Positions 9,683 through 19,192 of a stretch of DNA of 64,000 bases are shown here, one piece after another. The stretch comes from Bacillus methanolicus MGA3 (GTDB lineage: Bacteria; Bacillota; Bacilli; Bacillales; Cytobacillaceae), in the NCBI RefSeq assembly GCF_000724485.1, contig NZ_CP007739.1, forward strand, positions 2,340,843 through 2,404,842. Direction: 5' to 3'. Both the position numbers and the translations under genes were made by a program. The stretch's first letter is position 1, and every line of letters starts with the position of its first letter. Below the pieces are notes generated by a model, which did no database searches, was not told where the DNA came from, and saw nothing but the letters and a program-made list of their open reading frames with translations.

Positions 9683-10273
9683 ATGCCGCCAAGACAAAGA
9701 GGACCTTTTTCGATGGGAATGGGACCCCGTTATATGCATTCTTCCCCTGTTTCACCCTTTGGCCCATTGAGAGGAAGACCCCCGCAAATAAAAAGAGGTG
9801 GAGGGCTTCTTGAAAAAATATTGGGACTCGGAAACCGAAATAGCCCAGTTCATGGAATGCAAAGCGGTGGATTCCCCGGTAGGAATCTTGCATCAAGCCC
9901 TTCGGCCCCAGGGGGAAGTTCAATTTTAAAAACATTGAGCAATCCCCAAGCTGTAAACGGATTTTTGAATAACACCCAACAAGTACTTAAGGCAGCCCAG
10001 TCAATAGGTCCAATAATTCAGCAATACGGACCTATAGCCAAAAATTTGCCGGCAATGTGGAAGCTTTATAGAGGATTCAAAAATGCAAAAACTGATACAG
10101 AAACATCCGATCATGAAAGTGTCGATCAGACAACAAATAAAGACACTGAAAAAAGTACGGAAAATAAATCACAAAAACGGGTAAAAAAGAAAAAAACATC
10201 TTCGAAAAAGGAAAAAGCTTCTTCAGCTAAACGCCAACAAAAAAAAGAGTCTGTTCCAAAACTTTATATTTAA
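9683..10273 (+). CDS. yqfQ: YqfQ/VrrA-like protein
   Basis: 196 residues. The N-terminal third is rich in Pro, Gly, Arg and Met (PPRQRGPFSMGMGPRYM). A middle hydrophobic and helical block follows (VLKAAQSIGPIIQQYGPIAKN, about residues 104-125). The last ~55 residues are very Lys/Ser/Thr-rich. It is the YqfQ family, which includes VrrA of Bacillus anthracis, known for length-variable repeats. The function is unknown. The ATG at 9683 has AAAGGAGG upstream. It precedes ispH on the same strand and is closed off by a terminator. Confidence 0.8.
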   Translation: MPPRQRGPFSMGMGPRYMHSSPVSPFGPLRGRPPQIKRGGGLLEKILGLGNRNSPVHGMQSGGFPGRNLASSPSAPGGSSILKTLSNPQAVNGFLNNTQQVLKAAQSIGPIIQQYGPIAKNLPAMWKLYRGFKNAKTDTETSDHESVDQTTNKDTEKSTENKSQKRVKKKKTSSKKEKASSAKRQQKKESVPKLYI

Positions 10274-10278
10274 TGAAC

Positions 10279-10305
10279 AGAATGCTGTCACCGGCATTCT
10301 TTTTT
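10279..10305 (+). terminator. Terminator of yqfQ
   Basis: AGAATGC / GCATTCT stem followed by a T run, just after the yqfQ stop. It separates yqfQ from the ispH promoter. Confidence 0.75.
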
Positions 10306-10330
10306 ATTTGTATCATTGCACTGATGTTTT

Positions 10331-10359
10331 TTGTAATAAATCCTTATCTCTTATATAAT
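10331..10359 (+). promoter_or_regulatory. SigA promoter of ispH
   Basis: TTGTAA (10331-10336), 17-base spacer, consensus TATAAT (10354-10359), about 50 bases before the ispH start. Confidence 0.8.
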
Positions 10360-10409
10360 AAAACTTATAGGAAAGGACATTATTTTGTCCTTTTAGGGGA
10401 GGAAACAAA

Positions 10410-11363
10410 ATGAATGTAATAAAAATTTCGCCACGAGGATATTGCTATGGTGTAGTAGATGCAATGGTTATCGCCCGAAATGCGGCATTGGATAAATCTT
10501 TGCCAAGACCAATTTATATATTAGGAATGATTGTTCACAATAAGCATGTAACCGATGCTTTTGAAGAAGAAGGCATCATCACCCTCGACGGAAACAACCG
10601 TAAAGAAATTATTGAAAAGGTGGATAAAGGAACCGTTATTTTTACTGCTCATGGAATTTCTCCCGAAGTCCGCGAAATCGCAGCAAAAAAAGGGCTGGTT
10701 ACAATCGATGCAACTTGTCCCGACGTAACAAAGACGCACGATTTAATTCGCGAGAAATCAGCTGAAGGGTATCAAATTATTTATATCGGCAAAAAAGGGC
10801 ATCCCGAACCAGAAGGTGCTGTCGGAGTTGCACCTGAAAATGTTCACCTAGTCGAAACGGTTGAAGATGTAGAAAAATTATCAATTTCAGCCGAAAAAAT
10901 TATCGTGACAAACCAGACGACGATGAGCCAGTGGGATGTAGCGGATATTATGGAAAAAGTGAAAGAAAAATATCCGCATGTCGAAATGCACAAGGAAATT
11001 TGTCTTGCTACACAAGTAAGGCAAGAGGCTGTCGCAGAACAGGCTAAAGACGCAGATGTCCTTATTGTCGTCGGCGATCCAAAGAGCAACAATTCGAACC
11101 GTCTGGCACAGGTATCTGAGGAAATTGCCGGCACAAAAGCTTATCGAATTGCTGATATTACGGAATTGGATATTGAGTGGATTAGAAATGCATCAACTGT
11201 AGCCGTTACAGCTGGTGCTTCCACTCCGACACCGATTACAAAAGAAGTTATAGAGTTTTTAGAACAATTTGATCCTGAAGATCCATCCACCTGGAAAAGA
11301 GAAAGGAAAGTTCCTCTTCATAAAATATTGCCAAAAGTAAAAAAGGCTGAATCTAAAAGATAA
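10410..11363 (+). CDS. ispH: 4-hydroxy-3-methylbut-2-enyl diphosphate reductase
   Basis: 317 residues. IspH makes IPP and DMAPP from HMBPP, the last step of the MEP pathway, using a [4Fe-4S] cluster. Expected features are present: the N-terminal cluster Cys in RGYCYGV, the VHNKHV histidine motif, [10 protein letters not shown], the second Cys in [23 protein letters not shown] with the third Cys, and SNNSNRL. The ATG at 10410 has GGGGAGGAAA upstream. It has its own promoter and a terminator shared with yqfO. Confidence 0.97.
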   Translation: MNVIKISPRGYCYGVVDAMVIARNAALDKSLPRPIYILGMIVHNKHVTDAFEEEGIITLDGNNRKEIIEKVDKGTVIFTAHGISPEVREIAAKKGLVTIDATCPDVTKTHDLIREKSAEGYQIIYIGKKGHPEPEGAVGVAPENVHLVETVEDVEKLSISAEKIIVTNQTTMSQWDVADIMEKVKEKYPHVEMHKEICLATQVRQEAVAEQAKDADVLIVVGDPKSNNSNRLAQVSEEIAGTKAYRIADITELDIEWIRNASTVAVTAGASTPTPITKEVIEFLEQFDPEDPSTWKRERKVPLHKILPKVKKAESKR

Positions 11364-11370
11364 ATCCTAC

Positions 11371-11406
11371 AAAAGGGGTGACTCAAAGCAGAGTCAACCC
11401 CTTTTT
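11371..11406. terminator. Bidirectional terminator between ispH and yqfO
   Basis: AAAAGGGGTGACTC and GAGTCAACCCCTTTT pair around a 6-base loop, with a T run on the plus side and an A run on the other. It sits between two converging genes. Confidence 0.88.
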
Positions 11407-12520
11407 AAATAAATTGAAAAGGGTCTGTATGAATCATCGAAGGCAAAATCGAAACTTGCCAGCCTTTTTCTTCGCACATTTTGGCAAGATTATTCGCAAC
11501 GCCCTTTTTCATTACTTTTTCAACATTATGGCCGGGGTCAACGATGTTTACCCCCAACATCATAGCATCATGAGCAGTGTGATAATACATATCACCGGTG
11601 ACAAATACATCGGCTCCCTTAAATTTAGCGTGGGATAAATATTTGTTCCCATCGCCGCCAACAACGGCTACCCTTCTGATTTTCGCATTTAAATTTCCGA
11701 CAACCCTGACTTTATCTACTTCTAGGACATTTTTAATGTGTTCCGCAAATTCCTTTAACGACATTTCTTCGATATCTCCGATTTTTCCTAGTCCCAAAAT
11801 CTCCCCTTTATTCTCTAAAGGATAGATATCATAAGCGACTTCCTCGTAAGGATGGGCTTTTATCATTGCATTTAACAGCTTTTTCTCAATGTTTTCAGGA
11901 TAAATGGTTTCGATCCTGACTTCATCTACAGCTTCAAGTTTTCCATGATGCCCAATATGAGGGTTTGTATTTTCTCCCGGCAAAAATCGTCCTGTTCCAC
12001 TTGCGGAAAATGAGCAATAGCTGTAATTTCCAATCGCCCCAGCTCCGGCTTTGCCCAATGCATCTCTTAATTCATCGGCATTTTCTTCAGGAACAAAAAC
12101 AACTAATTTTTTCAGTTTTGTTTCGAAAGTTGGAAGAAGAATTTCAGTGTTTTCGAGGCCAATTGCTTCGGCAAGCATATCATTGACCCCGCCTTTTGCA
12201 ATATCAAGATTCGTATGGGCTGCATATACAGCAATATCGTGTTTTATTAATTTTTCAATTAATCTGCCCTGATATGTATCCCCAGTAATTTTTTGGAGCG
12301 GCCTGTATATGAATGGATGGTGGGCTATAATGAGCTGAACATTATTTTGAATCGCTTCATCGACGACTTCTTCTAAAATATCAAGGGCAATTAACACATT
12401 TTCAACAGGCTTATTTAAATTGCCGATTTGTAAGCCTACTTTGTCCCCTTCCATTGCATAGCTTTTTGGAGCAAACTGTTCAAATAATTCAATGATTTGA
12501 TAACCGTTTACTTTTTTCAT
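11405..12520 (-). CDS. yqfO: Nif3/DUF34 family protein YqfO, with PII-like insertion
   Basis: 371 residues. The N-terminal (AHHPFIYRPL; AAHTNLDIAKGG) and C-terminal (GDMYYHTAHDAMMLG; DPGHNVEK) halves supply the His/Asp residues of the dinuclear metal site of the Nif3 fold. The middle (about residues 130-235, KKLVVFVPEENADELRDAL and HPYEEVAYDIYPL) is the CutA/PII-like insertion typical of Bacillus YqfO. It has been tied to a GTP cyclohydrolase type I-like activity, but the role is unsettled. The start overlaps the trmK stop by 4 bases. Confidence 0.9.
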   Translation of the reverse strand: MKKVNGYQIIELFEQFAPKSYAMEGDKVGLQIGNLNKPVENVLIALDILEEVVDEAIQNNVQLIIAHHPFIYRPLQKITGDTYQGRLIEKLIKHDIAVYAAHTNLDIAKGGVNDMLAEAIGLENTEILLPTFETKLKKLVVFVPEENADELRDALGKAGAGAIGNYSYCSFSASGTGRFLPGENTNPHIGHHGKLEAVDEVRIETIYPENIEKKLLNAMIKAHPYEEVAYDIYPLENKGEILGLGKIGDIEEMSLKEFAEHIKNVLEVDKVRVVGNLNAKIRRVAVVGGDGNKYLSHAKFKGADVFVTGDMYYHTAHDAMMLGVNIVDPGHNVEKVMKKGVANNLAKMCEEKGWQVSILPSMIHTDPFQFI

Positions 12521-13230
12521 TTTCTCCCTAAGGCCTCCTCAACTAAGCTGATTTTGTGCAGAAGCTCCTCTTTTTTCCGGCGAATTTCCGGCTTGTCGCC
12601 CGCTTGTTCCAGCTGACGTAAAATCCGTTTCCAATTGTCTTTTTCATTTGTCCATTTTTTTCTGAATGGCTCGTTTTGCTTTATTTGCAGCAATGGACCA
12701 AGGAGCAATCCGCTTTCTAAATTCTCTTCATAACCAATATAAGGATCTCCTTTTTCTGCTGCTAAAACCTCATAAATTTTCCCATCCTCTTCAAGAATTT
12801 CTTCAGAGATCAGCATCCAGCCATTTTCGAGAAGCCATTTGCGAATGGAAATAGCCCCTATATTCGGCTGAAGAATCAGCCTTTTAACATCTGTCAGCTT
12901 TTCTTTGCCTCTTTCCAAAATGTTTGCAATAAGTGTACCGCCCATCCCAGCAATCGTCACACAATCTACTTCCCCCGGCTCGACCACTTCCAGCCCGTCA
13001 CCTTTGCGAACAAAAATATTATTCGTTAATCCTTCAGTCTGTACTTGTTTTAATGCCGATTGATACGGACCATCTGCCACTTCACCTGCAATGGCAAAAG
13101 TTACAATCCCCTTTTTTACTGCATGGCAAGGGAGATAGGCATGATCAGAGCCAATATCAGCAAGTCGTGAACCCATCGGAATAAAATGAGCAACGGTTTG
13201 TAAACGCTTAGAAAGATTTATTGTGTTCAT
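12517..13230 (-). CDS. trmK: tRNA (adenine22-N1)-methyltransferase
   Basis: 237 residues. A Rossmann SAM-binding site is seen in ADIGSDHAYLP (residues about 24-34), with AGEVADGPYQSA and TIAGMGGTLIANIL as the following family motifs. A C-terminal coiled-coil (about 185-235) completes the TrmK fold. The enzyme methylates N1 of A22 in bacterial tRNA. It is coupled to yqfO by a 4-base overlap. Confidence 0.93.
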   Translation of the reverse strand: MNTINLSKRLQTVAHFIPMGSRLADIGSDHAYLPCHAVKKGIVTFAIAGEVADGPYQSALKQVQTEGLTNNIFVRKGDGLEVVEPGEVDCVTIAGMGGTLIANILERGKEKLTDVKRLILQPNIGAISIRKWLLENGWMLISEEILEEDGKIYEVLAAEKGDPYIGYEENLESGLLLGPLLQIKQNEPFRKKWTNEKDNWKRILRQLEQAGDKPEIRRKKEELLHKISLVEEALGRK

Positions 13231-13349
13231 TATTTCACCACTTTAACTTCGTTCGGTCCTATAACTCTTTTGTCACGCAAAGTATCTTACAAACTTTACG
13301 TTAATTTTAGGAGGAATGATTTTCTCTTCCGTTTTTTTTATAAGTATAG

Positions 13350-13380
13350 AAAAAGTCCTTTACAAATGCAAAGGACTTTC
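13350..13380 (-). terminator. Terminator of cccA
   Basis: Stem AAAGTCCTTT / AAAGGACTTT with a T run reading leftwards, 18 bases after the cccA stop. Confidence 0.85.
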
Positions 13381-13397
13381 TCATAACTAACATATCA

Positions 13398-13769
13398 TTA
13401 TTTTAATCCTGATAGCCATTCAGCCATTTCATCTGCTTTTTCTTGAGGCACTAGCCCTGAAGGCATTGGGCCTTTACCATTCACAACAATTTTAGCAATT
13501 TCTGCTTTTGAAAGTCTTTTTCCAACACCTTTAAGTGATGGTCCTACGCCGCCTTGATATTGATCGCCGTGACATCCGATACAAGTTGTCTTATAGATAT
13601 CTTCCGGTTTTTTAGCGGCAACCTGCTCTGTTTTTTGCTTTTCTCCTCCGCCCTTAGCATCTTTCGCCATTTCCTTAGCATCACCAAGGCCTTTAAAAGA
13701 TAGCAGGAACATAAGACCGATACCGAAAACCATGATCAGCACGAACGGAATGATCGGATTACGATTCAT
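13398..13769 (-). CDS. cccA: Membrane-anchored cytochrome c550
   Basis: 123 residues. One N-terminal membrane helix (residues 6-26) anchors the protein, a charged Lys/Glu linker follows, and a single class I haem domain has the attachment motif CIGCH (about residues 63-67) and the axial Met in GPMPSG (about 102). It is a small electron carrier on the outer face of the membrane. The gene is flanked by terminators on both sides, so it looks monocistronic. GGAGG precedes the ATG. Confidence 0.93.
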   Translation of the reverse strand: MNRNPIIPFVLIMVFGIGLMFLLSFKGLGDAKEMAKDAKGGGEKQKTEQVAAKKPEDIYKTTCIGCHGDQYQGGVGPSLKGVGKRLSKAEIAKIVVNGKGPMPSGLVPQEKADEMAEWLSGLK

Positions 13770-13900
13770 GATTTAACCTCCTTATGTAAGAACATTTCCA
13801 ATTATAATTATTAAGTACAAACAATTTATATTGTACCTTAAGAATCTCCTAAGGAAAAGCCCTAATGTGAACTTTGTCATAGTATGTTCAGAAAATAGAC

Positions 13901-13930
13901 AAAAACTTCATCAAAAAGATGAAGTTTTTT
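13901..13930 (-). terminator. Terminator of the acyl-CoA dehydrogenase gene
   Basis: AAAAACTTCATC / GATGAAGTTTTTT hairpin, 27 bases after the stop of the gene at 13957. Confidence 0.85.
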
Positions 13931-13956
13931 CATGAAAAAATTATTGAAGAAATGAA

Positions 13957-15102
13957 TCAAGATTGACAGCCAATTAGCCGGGCAATGACCATCCGCTGAA
14001 CTTCAGAAGTTCCTTCTCCGATTTCGGTCAACTTCGCATCTCTCATGTAACGCTCTACATGATAATCTTTCATATATCCATAACCGCCGTGGATTTGAAC
14101 AGCTTGGTTTGTCACTTCCATGCTAATTTCAGAAGCGTAAAGTTTGCACATAGAAGCTTCTTTTGAAAAAGGCCTGCCTTGATCCTTTAGCCATGCAGCC
14201 TTATAAACTATATTTCGTGCCAGTTCAATCTTCATTGCCATATCTGCAAGTTTAAATTGTATTGCCTGGAATTCAGATATCGATTTTCCGAATTGTTTTC
14301 GATCTTTTGCGTATTTTAACGCTCTTTCATATGCCGCCTGAGCGATCCCTACGGCCATTGCCCCAATACCTATGCGTCCGCCATCTAATGTCACTAAAAA
14401 CTGTTTAAATCCTTCCCCTCTTTTTCCGAGCAAGTGCTCAGTCGGAACGCGTACTTTCTCAAGGACAAGTTCCACTGTGTTCGATGCATTCAAGCCCATC
14501 TTTTCATAATTGTCAATGACTGTAAATCCATTGGCGTTTGTCGGAACAATGATAGCACTAATTTCTTTTTTACTTTCTTTTTCACCTGTTATGGCTGTCA
14601 ATGCTAAATGTTTTGCGAAACTTGCATTTGTAATAAAACATTTGTTTCCATTTATCACAAATTCCCCATTCTCTTCGATTGCAGTTGTTCTCGTACCTCC
14701 TGCATCAGATCCGGCATTAGGTTCGGTTAATCCAAATGCTCCAAACGATTCACCTGTACAAATTGGAACAAGAAATTTCTGTTTTTGCTCTTCTGTACCA
14801 AAAAGGTGTAATGGTGCACCACCAAGAGAAATATGGGCAGAATACGTAATCCCTGTTGAAGCGCAAGCACGGCTTAATTCTTCTGTTACGATTGCAAAAC
14901 TGACGGTATCTGCACCGCCTCCTCCATATTCTTCAGGAAAAGGGAGGCCCATCATTCCCATTTCAGCAAGCTTTTTAAAAATTTCCAATGGAAATTCTTT
15001 TTTCCGGTCTCTCTCAAGCGCACCCGGAGCTACCTCTTCCTCGGCAAATTCTCGAATCGTCCGGCGAATCATTTCCTGTTCGGCAGTTAAATCAAAGTTC
15101 AT
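13957..15102 (-). CDS. Acyl-CoA dehydrogenase (short/branched-chain type)
   Basis: 381 residues, the usual length for a matrix-type acyl-CoA dehydrogenase. It oxidises an acyl-CoA to the 2-enoyl-CoA with FAD, passing electrons to ETF. Domain order is normal: N-terminal helical (FDLTAEQEMIRRTIREFAEE), beta domain (FGLTEPNAGSDAGGTRT; CFITNASFA), C-terminal helical (DRKQFGKSISEFQAIQF; IHGGYGYMKDY) ending in EGTSEVQR with the catalytic Glu. Three ATGs in a row follow AAGGGGG; the third (15102) has the best spacing. The substrate may be butyryl- or methyl-branched acyl-CoA. In B. subtilis no such gene lies between cccA and sigA. Confidence 0.9.
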   Translation of the reverse strand: MNFDLTAEQEMIRRTIREFAEEEVAPGALERDRKKEFPLEIFKKLAEMGMMGLPFPEEYGGGGADTVSFAIVTEELSRACASTGITYSAHISLGGAPLHLFGTEEQKQKFLVPICTGESFGAFGLTEPNAGSDAGGTRTTAIEENGEFVINGNKCFITNASFAKHLALTAITGEKESKKEISAIIVPTNANGFTVIDNYEKMGLNASNTVELVLEKVRVPTEHLLGKRGEGFKQFLVTLDGGRIGIGAMAVGIAQAAYERALKYAKDRKQFGKSISEFQAIQFKLADMAMKIELARNIVYKAAWLKDQGRPFSKEASMCKLYASEISMEVTNQAVQIHGGYGYMKDYHVERYMRDAKLTEIGEGTSEVQRMVIARLIGCQS

Positions 15103-15221
15103 CATCATCCCCCTTAACAATAATTGAAATCGCTTTCATACTATTATTATATGAGGGAGGAATGAATTTTCCTAACATTTAAAATTTTATCATTTTTTTA
15201 TTATATTAAAATAAAAATTAT

Positions 15222-15516
15222 TTATATGATAAATTTTTCAACAGTAGAAAATAACAAAATAAGAGCTGTAGCGATTAAAGGGAATTGATAAGACATTTTT
15301 TTTGCAGAAAAATAATAAATTCCTGTGATACCAATTAAAAACAAAAATTGACGCTAAACCTATTTGCAAAATGTAAGACAATTCAGTAAAATAAATGAAA
15401 AGCAAAGTAAATAGAAGAAGATAGAATTGCAGGACATTATGAAAACGGATTCTTTTTTCTGTGGAAAAGGGGCGAACTGCGCAAACAATAATAAAAATAT
15501 TACCCCATCTTAGCAA
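15222..15516 (-). pseudogene. Frameshifted small membrane-protein ORF
   Basis: Reading leftwards, one frame (15516 down to about 15340) gives a hydrophobic stretch such as LLLFTLLFIYFTELSYILQI. After a T run near 15335-15342 that frame turns basic and irregular, whereas the neighbouring frame becomes a smooth membrane-like sequence (FLIGITGIYYFSAKKM, then ATALILLFSTVEKFII) ending at a TAA at 15222. Joining the two gives a coherent membrane protein, so a one-base indel is likely. I recognise no family. No good ribosome site is seen at the upstream end. Confidence 0.4.
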
Positions 15517-15649
15517 GAATCTTGTTTAGCTTTGTAAATAGTTAGATCCTGGCTTCGCTCACACCGCCTAATTTTGGTTATGTTTTAAAATGAAACCTAT
15601 TTCCACGTTAGGGTTGGGAGTTTAAAACTCATGCACGTTTACTGAAAAT

Positions 15650-15690
15650 AAAAAAATAGTTTACTTCTATATGTAAGAAGTAAACTATTT
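15650..15690 (-). terminator. Terminator of the dnaG-sigA operon
   Basis: A 17-bp stem of the type AAATAGTTTACTTCT / AGAAGTAAACTATTT around a short loop, with a long T run reading leftwards, 14 bases after the sigA stop. Confidence 0.92.
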
Positions 15691-15703
15691 CATGATAATC
15701 TTT

Positions 15704-16831
15704 TTATTCAAGGAAATCTTTCAGCCGCTTACTGCGGGAAGGATGTCTCAGCTTACGCAATGCCTTCGCTTCAATTTGGCGAATCCGTTCTCTTGTTACG
15801 CCAAATACTTTACCGACTTCTTCTAAAGTTCGTGTACGGCCGTCATCAAGGCCAAAGCGAAGCCGCAAGACGTTTTCTTCCCGGTCTGTTAATGTATCAA
15901 GCACATCTTCCAGCTGTTCTTTTAACAGCTCATATGCTGCATGATCAGATGGCGATGTCGCATCCTGATCTTCGATAAAATCACCAAGGTGTGAATCATC
16001 TTCTTCACCAATCGGTGTTTCTAAAGAAACAGGTTCTTGGGCTATCTTTAAGATCTCGCGTACTTTTTCCGGTGTTAAATCCATATCTTCGGCAATTTCT
16101 TCCGGAGTTGGTTCACGGCCAAGATCCTGCAATAACTGCCGTTGGACACGAATTAATTTGTTGATTGTTTCAACCATATGAACAGGAATTCGGATTGTTC
16201 GCGCCTGATCAGCGATAGCGCGTGTAATTGCCTGTCGGATCCACCAAGTAGCATAAGTGCTAAACTTATATCCTTTACGATAATCAAATTTTTCAACTGC
16301 TTTGATCAAGCCCATGTTTCCTTCTTGAATTAAATCCAAGAAAAGCATTCCACGGCCAACGTATCGTTTTGCTATACTTACAACGAGGCGAAGGTTTGCT
16401 TCAGCAAGACGGCGTTTCGCTTCTTCGTCTCCTTGTTCAATTCGTTTGGCCAGTTCTATTTCTTCTTCCGCTGACAAGAGATCAACACGCCCAATTTCCT
16501 TTAGGTACATTCGGACAGGGTCATTAATTTTTACTCCAGGAGGAACACTTAAGTCATTTAAATCAAATTCCTCATCTTCTTCTTTCTCTAGATCCTGCAG
16601 GTTTGGATCTGATTCCTCATTATCACCGACAAGCTCTACCCCTTGATCTCCAAGGAATTCATAAAATTCGTCCATTTGGTCAGAATCCAGCTCAAAATTG
16701 GACAATTTTTCAGCAATATCATCATAAGCAAGGACACCCGTTTTCTTTCCTTGCTCGGTTAATTGTTCTTTTACTTGTTCCAGGGTCATATCTGATTCGA
16801 CCTCTTTTGAACGTGCTGATTTTTCAGCCAT
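15704..16831 (-). CDS. sigA: RNA polymerase primary sigma factor SigA
   Basis: 375 residues from the ATG at 16831, which GGAAGGAGGGGG precedes; an in-frame start 30 bases earlier is inferior. It directs RNA polymerase to housekeeping promoters. Region 1.1 is acidic (residues about 20-95); region 1.2 has [12 protein letters not shown]; region 2 has [26 protein letters not shown] and [17 protein letters not shown]; region 4 has [22 protein letters not shown]. It is the last gene of the yqxD-dnaG-sigA macromolecular-synthesis operon. Confidence 0.98.
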   Translation of the reverse strand: MAEKSARSKEVESDMTLEQVKEQLTEQGKKTGVLAYDDIAEKLSNFELDSDQMDEFYEFLGDQGVELVGDNEESDPNLQDLEKEEDEEFDLNDLSVPPGVKINDPVRMYLKEIGRVDLLSAEEEIELAKRIEQGDEEAKRRLAEANLRLVVSIAKRYVGRGMLFLDLIQEGNMGLIKAVEKFDYRKGYKFSTYATWWIRQAITRAIADQARTIRIPVHMVETINKLIRVQRQLLQDLGREPTPEEIAEDMDLTPEKVREILKIAQEPVSLETPIGEEDDSHLGDFIEDQDATSPSDHAAYELLKEQLEDVLDTLTDREENVLRLRFGLDDGRTRTLEEVGKVFGVTRERIRQIEAKALRKLRHPSRSKRLKDFLE

Positions 16832-16873
16832 ATGTCCCCCTCCTTCCAAAATCACAGGCAAAACACACCCAAA

Positions 16874-18676
16874 CTATAGAGATTTGCGTAATTGAACAAT
16901 TTCCATTGCAATAGCTGCTGCTCTTGCAAAATCTTTTTGGCGTTCAGCTTCCTTTTCTTCAAGTTCTTTTTCTTTTATCTTTAACATTTTTTGATAATTC
17001 AACACCTGTTTGATATAATCAGACATTTCCTGATCACTGATTTCATCGTTAATTGACATCATAGCGATGTCAGTAACGATTCTTTTTAATTTCTCATCTT
17101 TTAAATAGTTAATAAAGGCGCTTGAATCAGGCGAATGCCCATCTTCATAAAAACCAAATAAATAAGTTATGATTGCTTGGTGTTCATCAATGTTAAAGGT
17201 ATGACCTTGAAGCAACTCTTGTACTTTATACGCTACATCGCTGTTTTTAAGCATGTGGGCAATCAAGCACCTCTCTGCTGTATAATATGCAGGCCTTAAC
17301 TGATCTTTTTTAAAAGCAGAAAAGGTATGCATATTTTGCATGTTTCTATTTTTGCCCTGTTTCATCCGTTTTTCAGTAATAGAAACCTGCTGTTTTAAAG
17401 CTTCTAAAGAAAGAGAAAATTCGGCAGCCAATTGCCTCAGGTAATAGTCTTTTTCAACGGCATTATCAAGCATGCTGATTTCTTTCAATACTTCTTCGAT
17501 GTATTGGAGCCGTTCTCCTTCAATTTGAAGGTTTTTCCCTCTTCGATAATAAAGAAGCTTAAATGACATGAAGGTCATGCTTGCCCCTATTACATCATGG
17601 CGAAATTTATCTCCACCATATTTCTTGATGTAGTCATCAGGGTCCAAACCTTCAGGCAAGAGGGCAATTTTAATTTGCAAGCCTGCTTCCGATAGCATCG
17701 TTGCCGCCCGGTAAGCAGCTTCAATACCTGCATGATCTGAATCATAACAAATGGTCACTGACTGAACATAACGGCGGATAAGTGCAACGTGATCATCTGT
17801 TAAAGAAGTTCCCATCGTTGCAATGCCGTTTTCCACCCCTGAATGATCCGCAGCAATTACATCAGCAAACCCTTCAAAAAGAACAGCTTGCTGTTGCTTT
17901 CGGATACTTGGACGAGCCAAGTGAAAATTATATAATATTTTGCTTTTATTAAAGATTGCTGTCTCGGGACTATTTAAATATTTGGGCTCATCAGCCCCCA
18001 ATGATCTCCCGGAAAAAGCAATCGTATTTCCATTCCTATCAAATATCGGAAACATGATACGATCACGAAAGCGATCAAAGTAGCTGCCGTTATTTTCCCG
18101 TTTAATAATTAAACCCGCTTTCTCCAATAATGAAGGAGAGAACCCTCTTTTTGTCAAAAACTTATAAACAAAATCCCAGGAATTTAAAGAATATCCTATT
18201 TGAAATTTTTCAATAGACTCTCTTGTAAAACCTCTGCTTAACAAGTACTCTAATGCGTGCTGACCATCTTTTGTGTTTACAAGCAAATGATGGTAAAATT
18301 TTCTTAAGAGTTCATGTGCTTCCATCATTTGTTGAAATTCTTTTGGAATGGATTTTTCTTTGGAAACGTCAGAAGCTTCGATTTGAAGATCTATATTCGC
18401 CCTCTCGGCAAGCTTAATGACTGACTCCAGAAATGAAAGTCCTTCCACTTCCATTAAAAAAGAGAACACATTTCCACCTGCACCGCATCCAAAGCAGTGA
18501 TATAGTTGTTTGTCAGGAGAAACAGAAAATGAAGGTGTATTCTCACCGTGAAACGGGCACAAGCCAAAATAGTTTCGCCCCTGTTTTTTCAATTGAACAT
18601 AGTCACTAATAACATCAACTATATCAACTGATTGCCTGATGGCATTTATTTTCTCTTCAGCGATACGCTCTGCCAT
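16874..18676 (-). CDS. dnaG: DNA primase
   Basis: 600 residues. DnaG lays the RNA primers for replication. The CHC2 zinc finger is complete (C40, H43, C61, C64). The TOPRIM catalytic core follows (LFEGFADVIAADHSG, then CYDSDHAGIEA with the acidic metal residues), and the C-terminal ~150 residues form the DnaB-helicase-binding domain. It lies between yqxD and sigA, as in B. subtilis. Confidence 0.97.
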   Translation of the reverse strand: MAERIAEEKINAIRQSVDIVDVISDYVQLKKQGRNYFGLCPFHGENTPSFSVSPDKQLYHCFGCGAGGNVFSFLMEVEGLSFLESVIKLAERANIDLQIEASDVSKEKSIPKEFQQMMEAHELLRKFYHHLLVNTKDGQHALEYLLSRGFTRESIEKFQIGYSLNSWDFVYKFLTKRGFSPSLLEKAGLIIKRENNGSYFDRFRDRIMFPIFDRNGNTIAFSGRSLGADEPKYLNSPETAIFNKSKILYNFHLARPSIRKQQQAVLFEGFADVIAADHSGVENGIATMGTSLTDDHVALIRRYVQSVTICYDSDHAGIEAAYRAATMLSEAGLQIKIALLPEGLDPDDYIKKYGGDKFRHDVIGASMTFMSFKLLYYRRGKNLQIEGERLQYIEEVLKEISMLDNAVEKDYYLRQLAAEFSLSLEALKQQVSITEKRMKQGKNRNMQNMHTFSAFKKDQLRPAYYTAERCLIAHMLKNSDVAYKVQELLQGHTFNIDEHQAIITYLFGFYEDGHSPDSSAFINYLKDEKLKRIVTDIAMMSINDEISDQEMSDYIKQVLNYQKMLKIKEKELEEKEAERQKDFARAAAIAMEIVQLRKSL

Positions 18677-18718
18677 GATGAGGACAACTCCATTTTACAA
18701 AAAGGTATTCAATGCACA

Positions 18719-19192
18719 TTAAAAAAACCCTTCATATTTCGACAAAATCTTTGTCAATTGTTTCACAAACTTTATTCTGTCATTCTGTGTGAAAGGTTTT
18801 GGACCTTTTGCATAGATCCCCCGGCGGCGCGCTTTTGCGGAAAGATATCGTATATCGAGTGCCGTATTGATTTCATTTTCTTCATACATAATTCCCCTCG
18901 GCGACAGGGCATAAACCCCTTTTGGTAAAAGAGCTGAGGCTAATCCAATATCCTGGGTAACAATGATATCACCAGACTTCGCCCGATTCATAATAAATAA
19001 ATCAACCGCTTCTTTCCCGGAATCTACATATTCCCAAAATGAACCTGCCGTATCAGCTTTGAAATGATTATAGGAAGCAATAAAGATCGGCTTTATTGAA
19101 TAGAAAGACGCAATTTCGACAATTTCTTTTTTAACGGGACAAGAATCCGCATCCACAAGTATTGTCGGAAGGCCTATTATATTACTACTAAT
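18719..19192 (-). CDS. yqxD: YqxD/YaiI family protein (DUF188), probable ATT start
   Basis: 157 residues if begun at the ATT codon 19190-19192. A strong GGAGGG site (19200-19205) lies exactly 7 bases upstream of that ATT. The only ATG/GTG/TTG alternative is a GTG at 19156 that has no ribosome site and would cut off the first strand of the domain (ILVDADSCPVKKE). No ATG, GTG or TTG occurs in frame between 19156 and the upstream stop. The family is PIN-like, with acidic residues in VDADSC and a basic C terminus; no activity is established. First gene of the operon with dnaG and sigA. Confidence 0.85.
   Translation of the reverse strand: MSSNIIGLPTILVDADSCPVKKEIVEIASFYSIKPIFIASYNHFKADTAGSFWEYVDSGKEAVDLFIMNRAKSGDIIVTQDIGLASALLPKGVYALSPRGIMYEENEINTALDIRYLSAKARRRGIYAKGPKPFTQNDRIKFVKQLTKILSKYEGFF

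Noticed and set aside
11378..11638. 86-codon plus-strand ORF after ispH
   Set aside because: It starts inside the ispH terminator and runs antisense to yqfO; no family features.
14510..15127. 205-codon plus-strand ORF opposite the acyl-CoA dehydrogenase gene
   Set aside because: It is the antisense shadow of a well-conserved enzyme gene and has no ribosome site.
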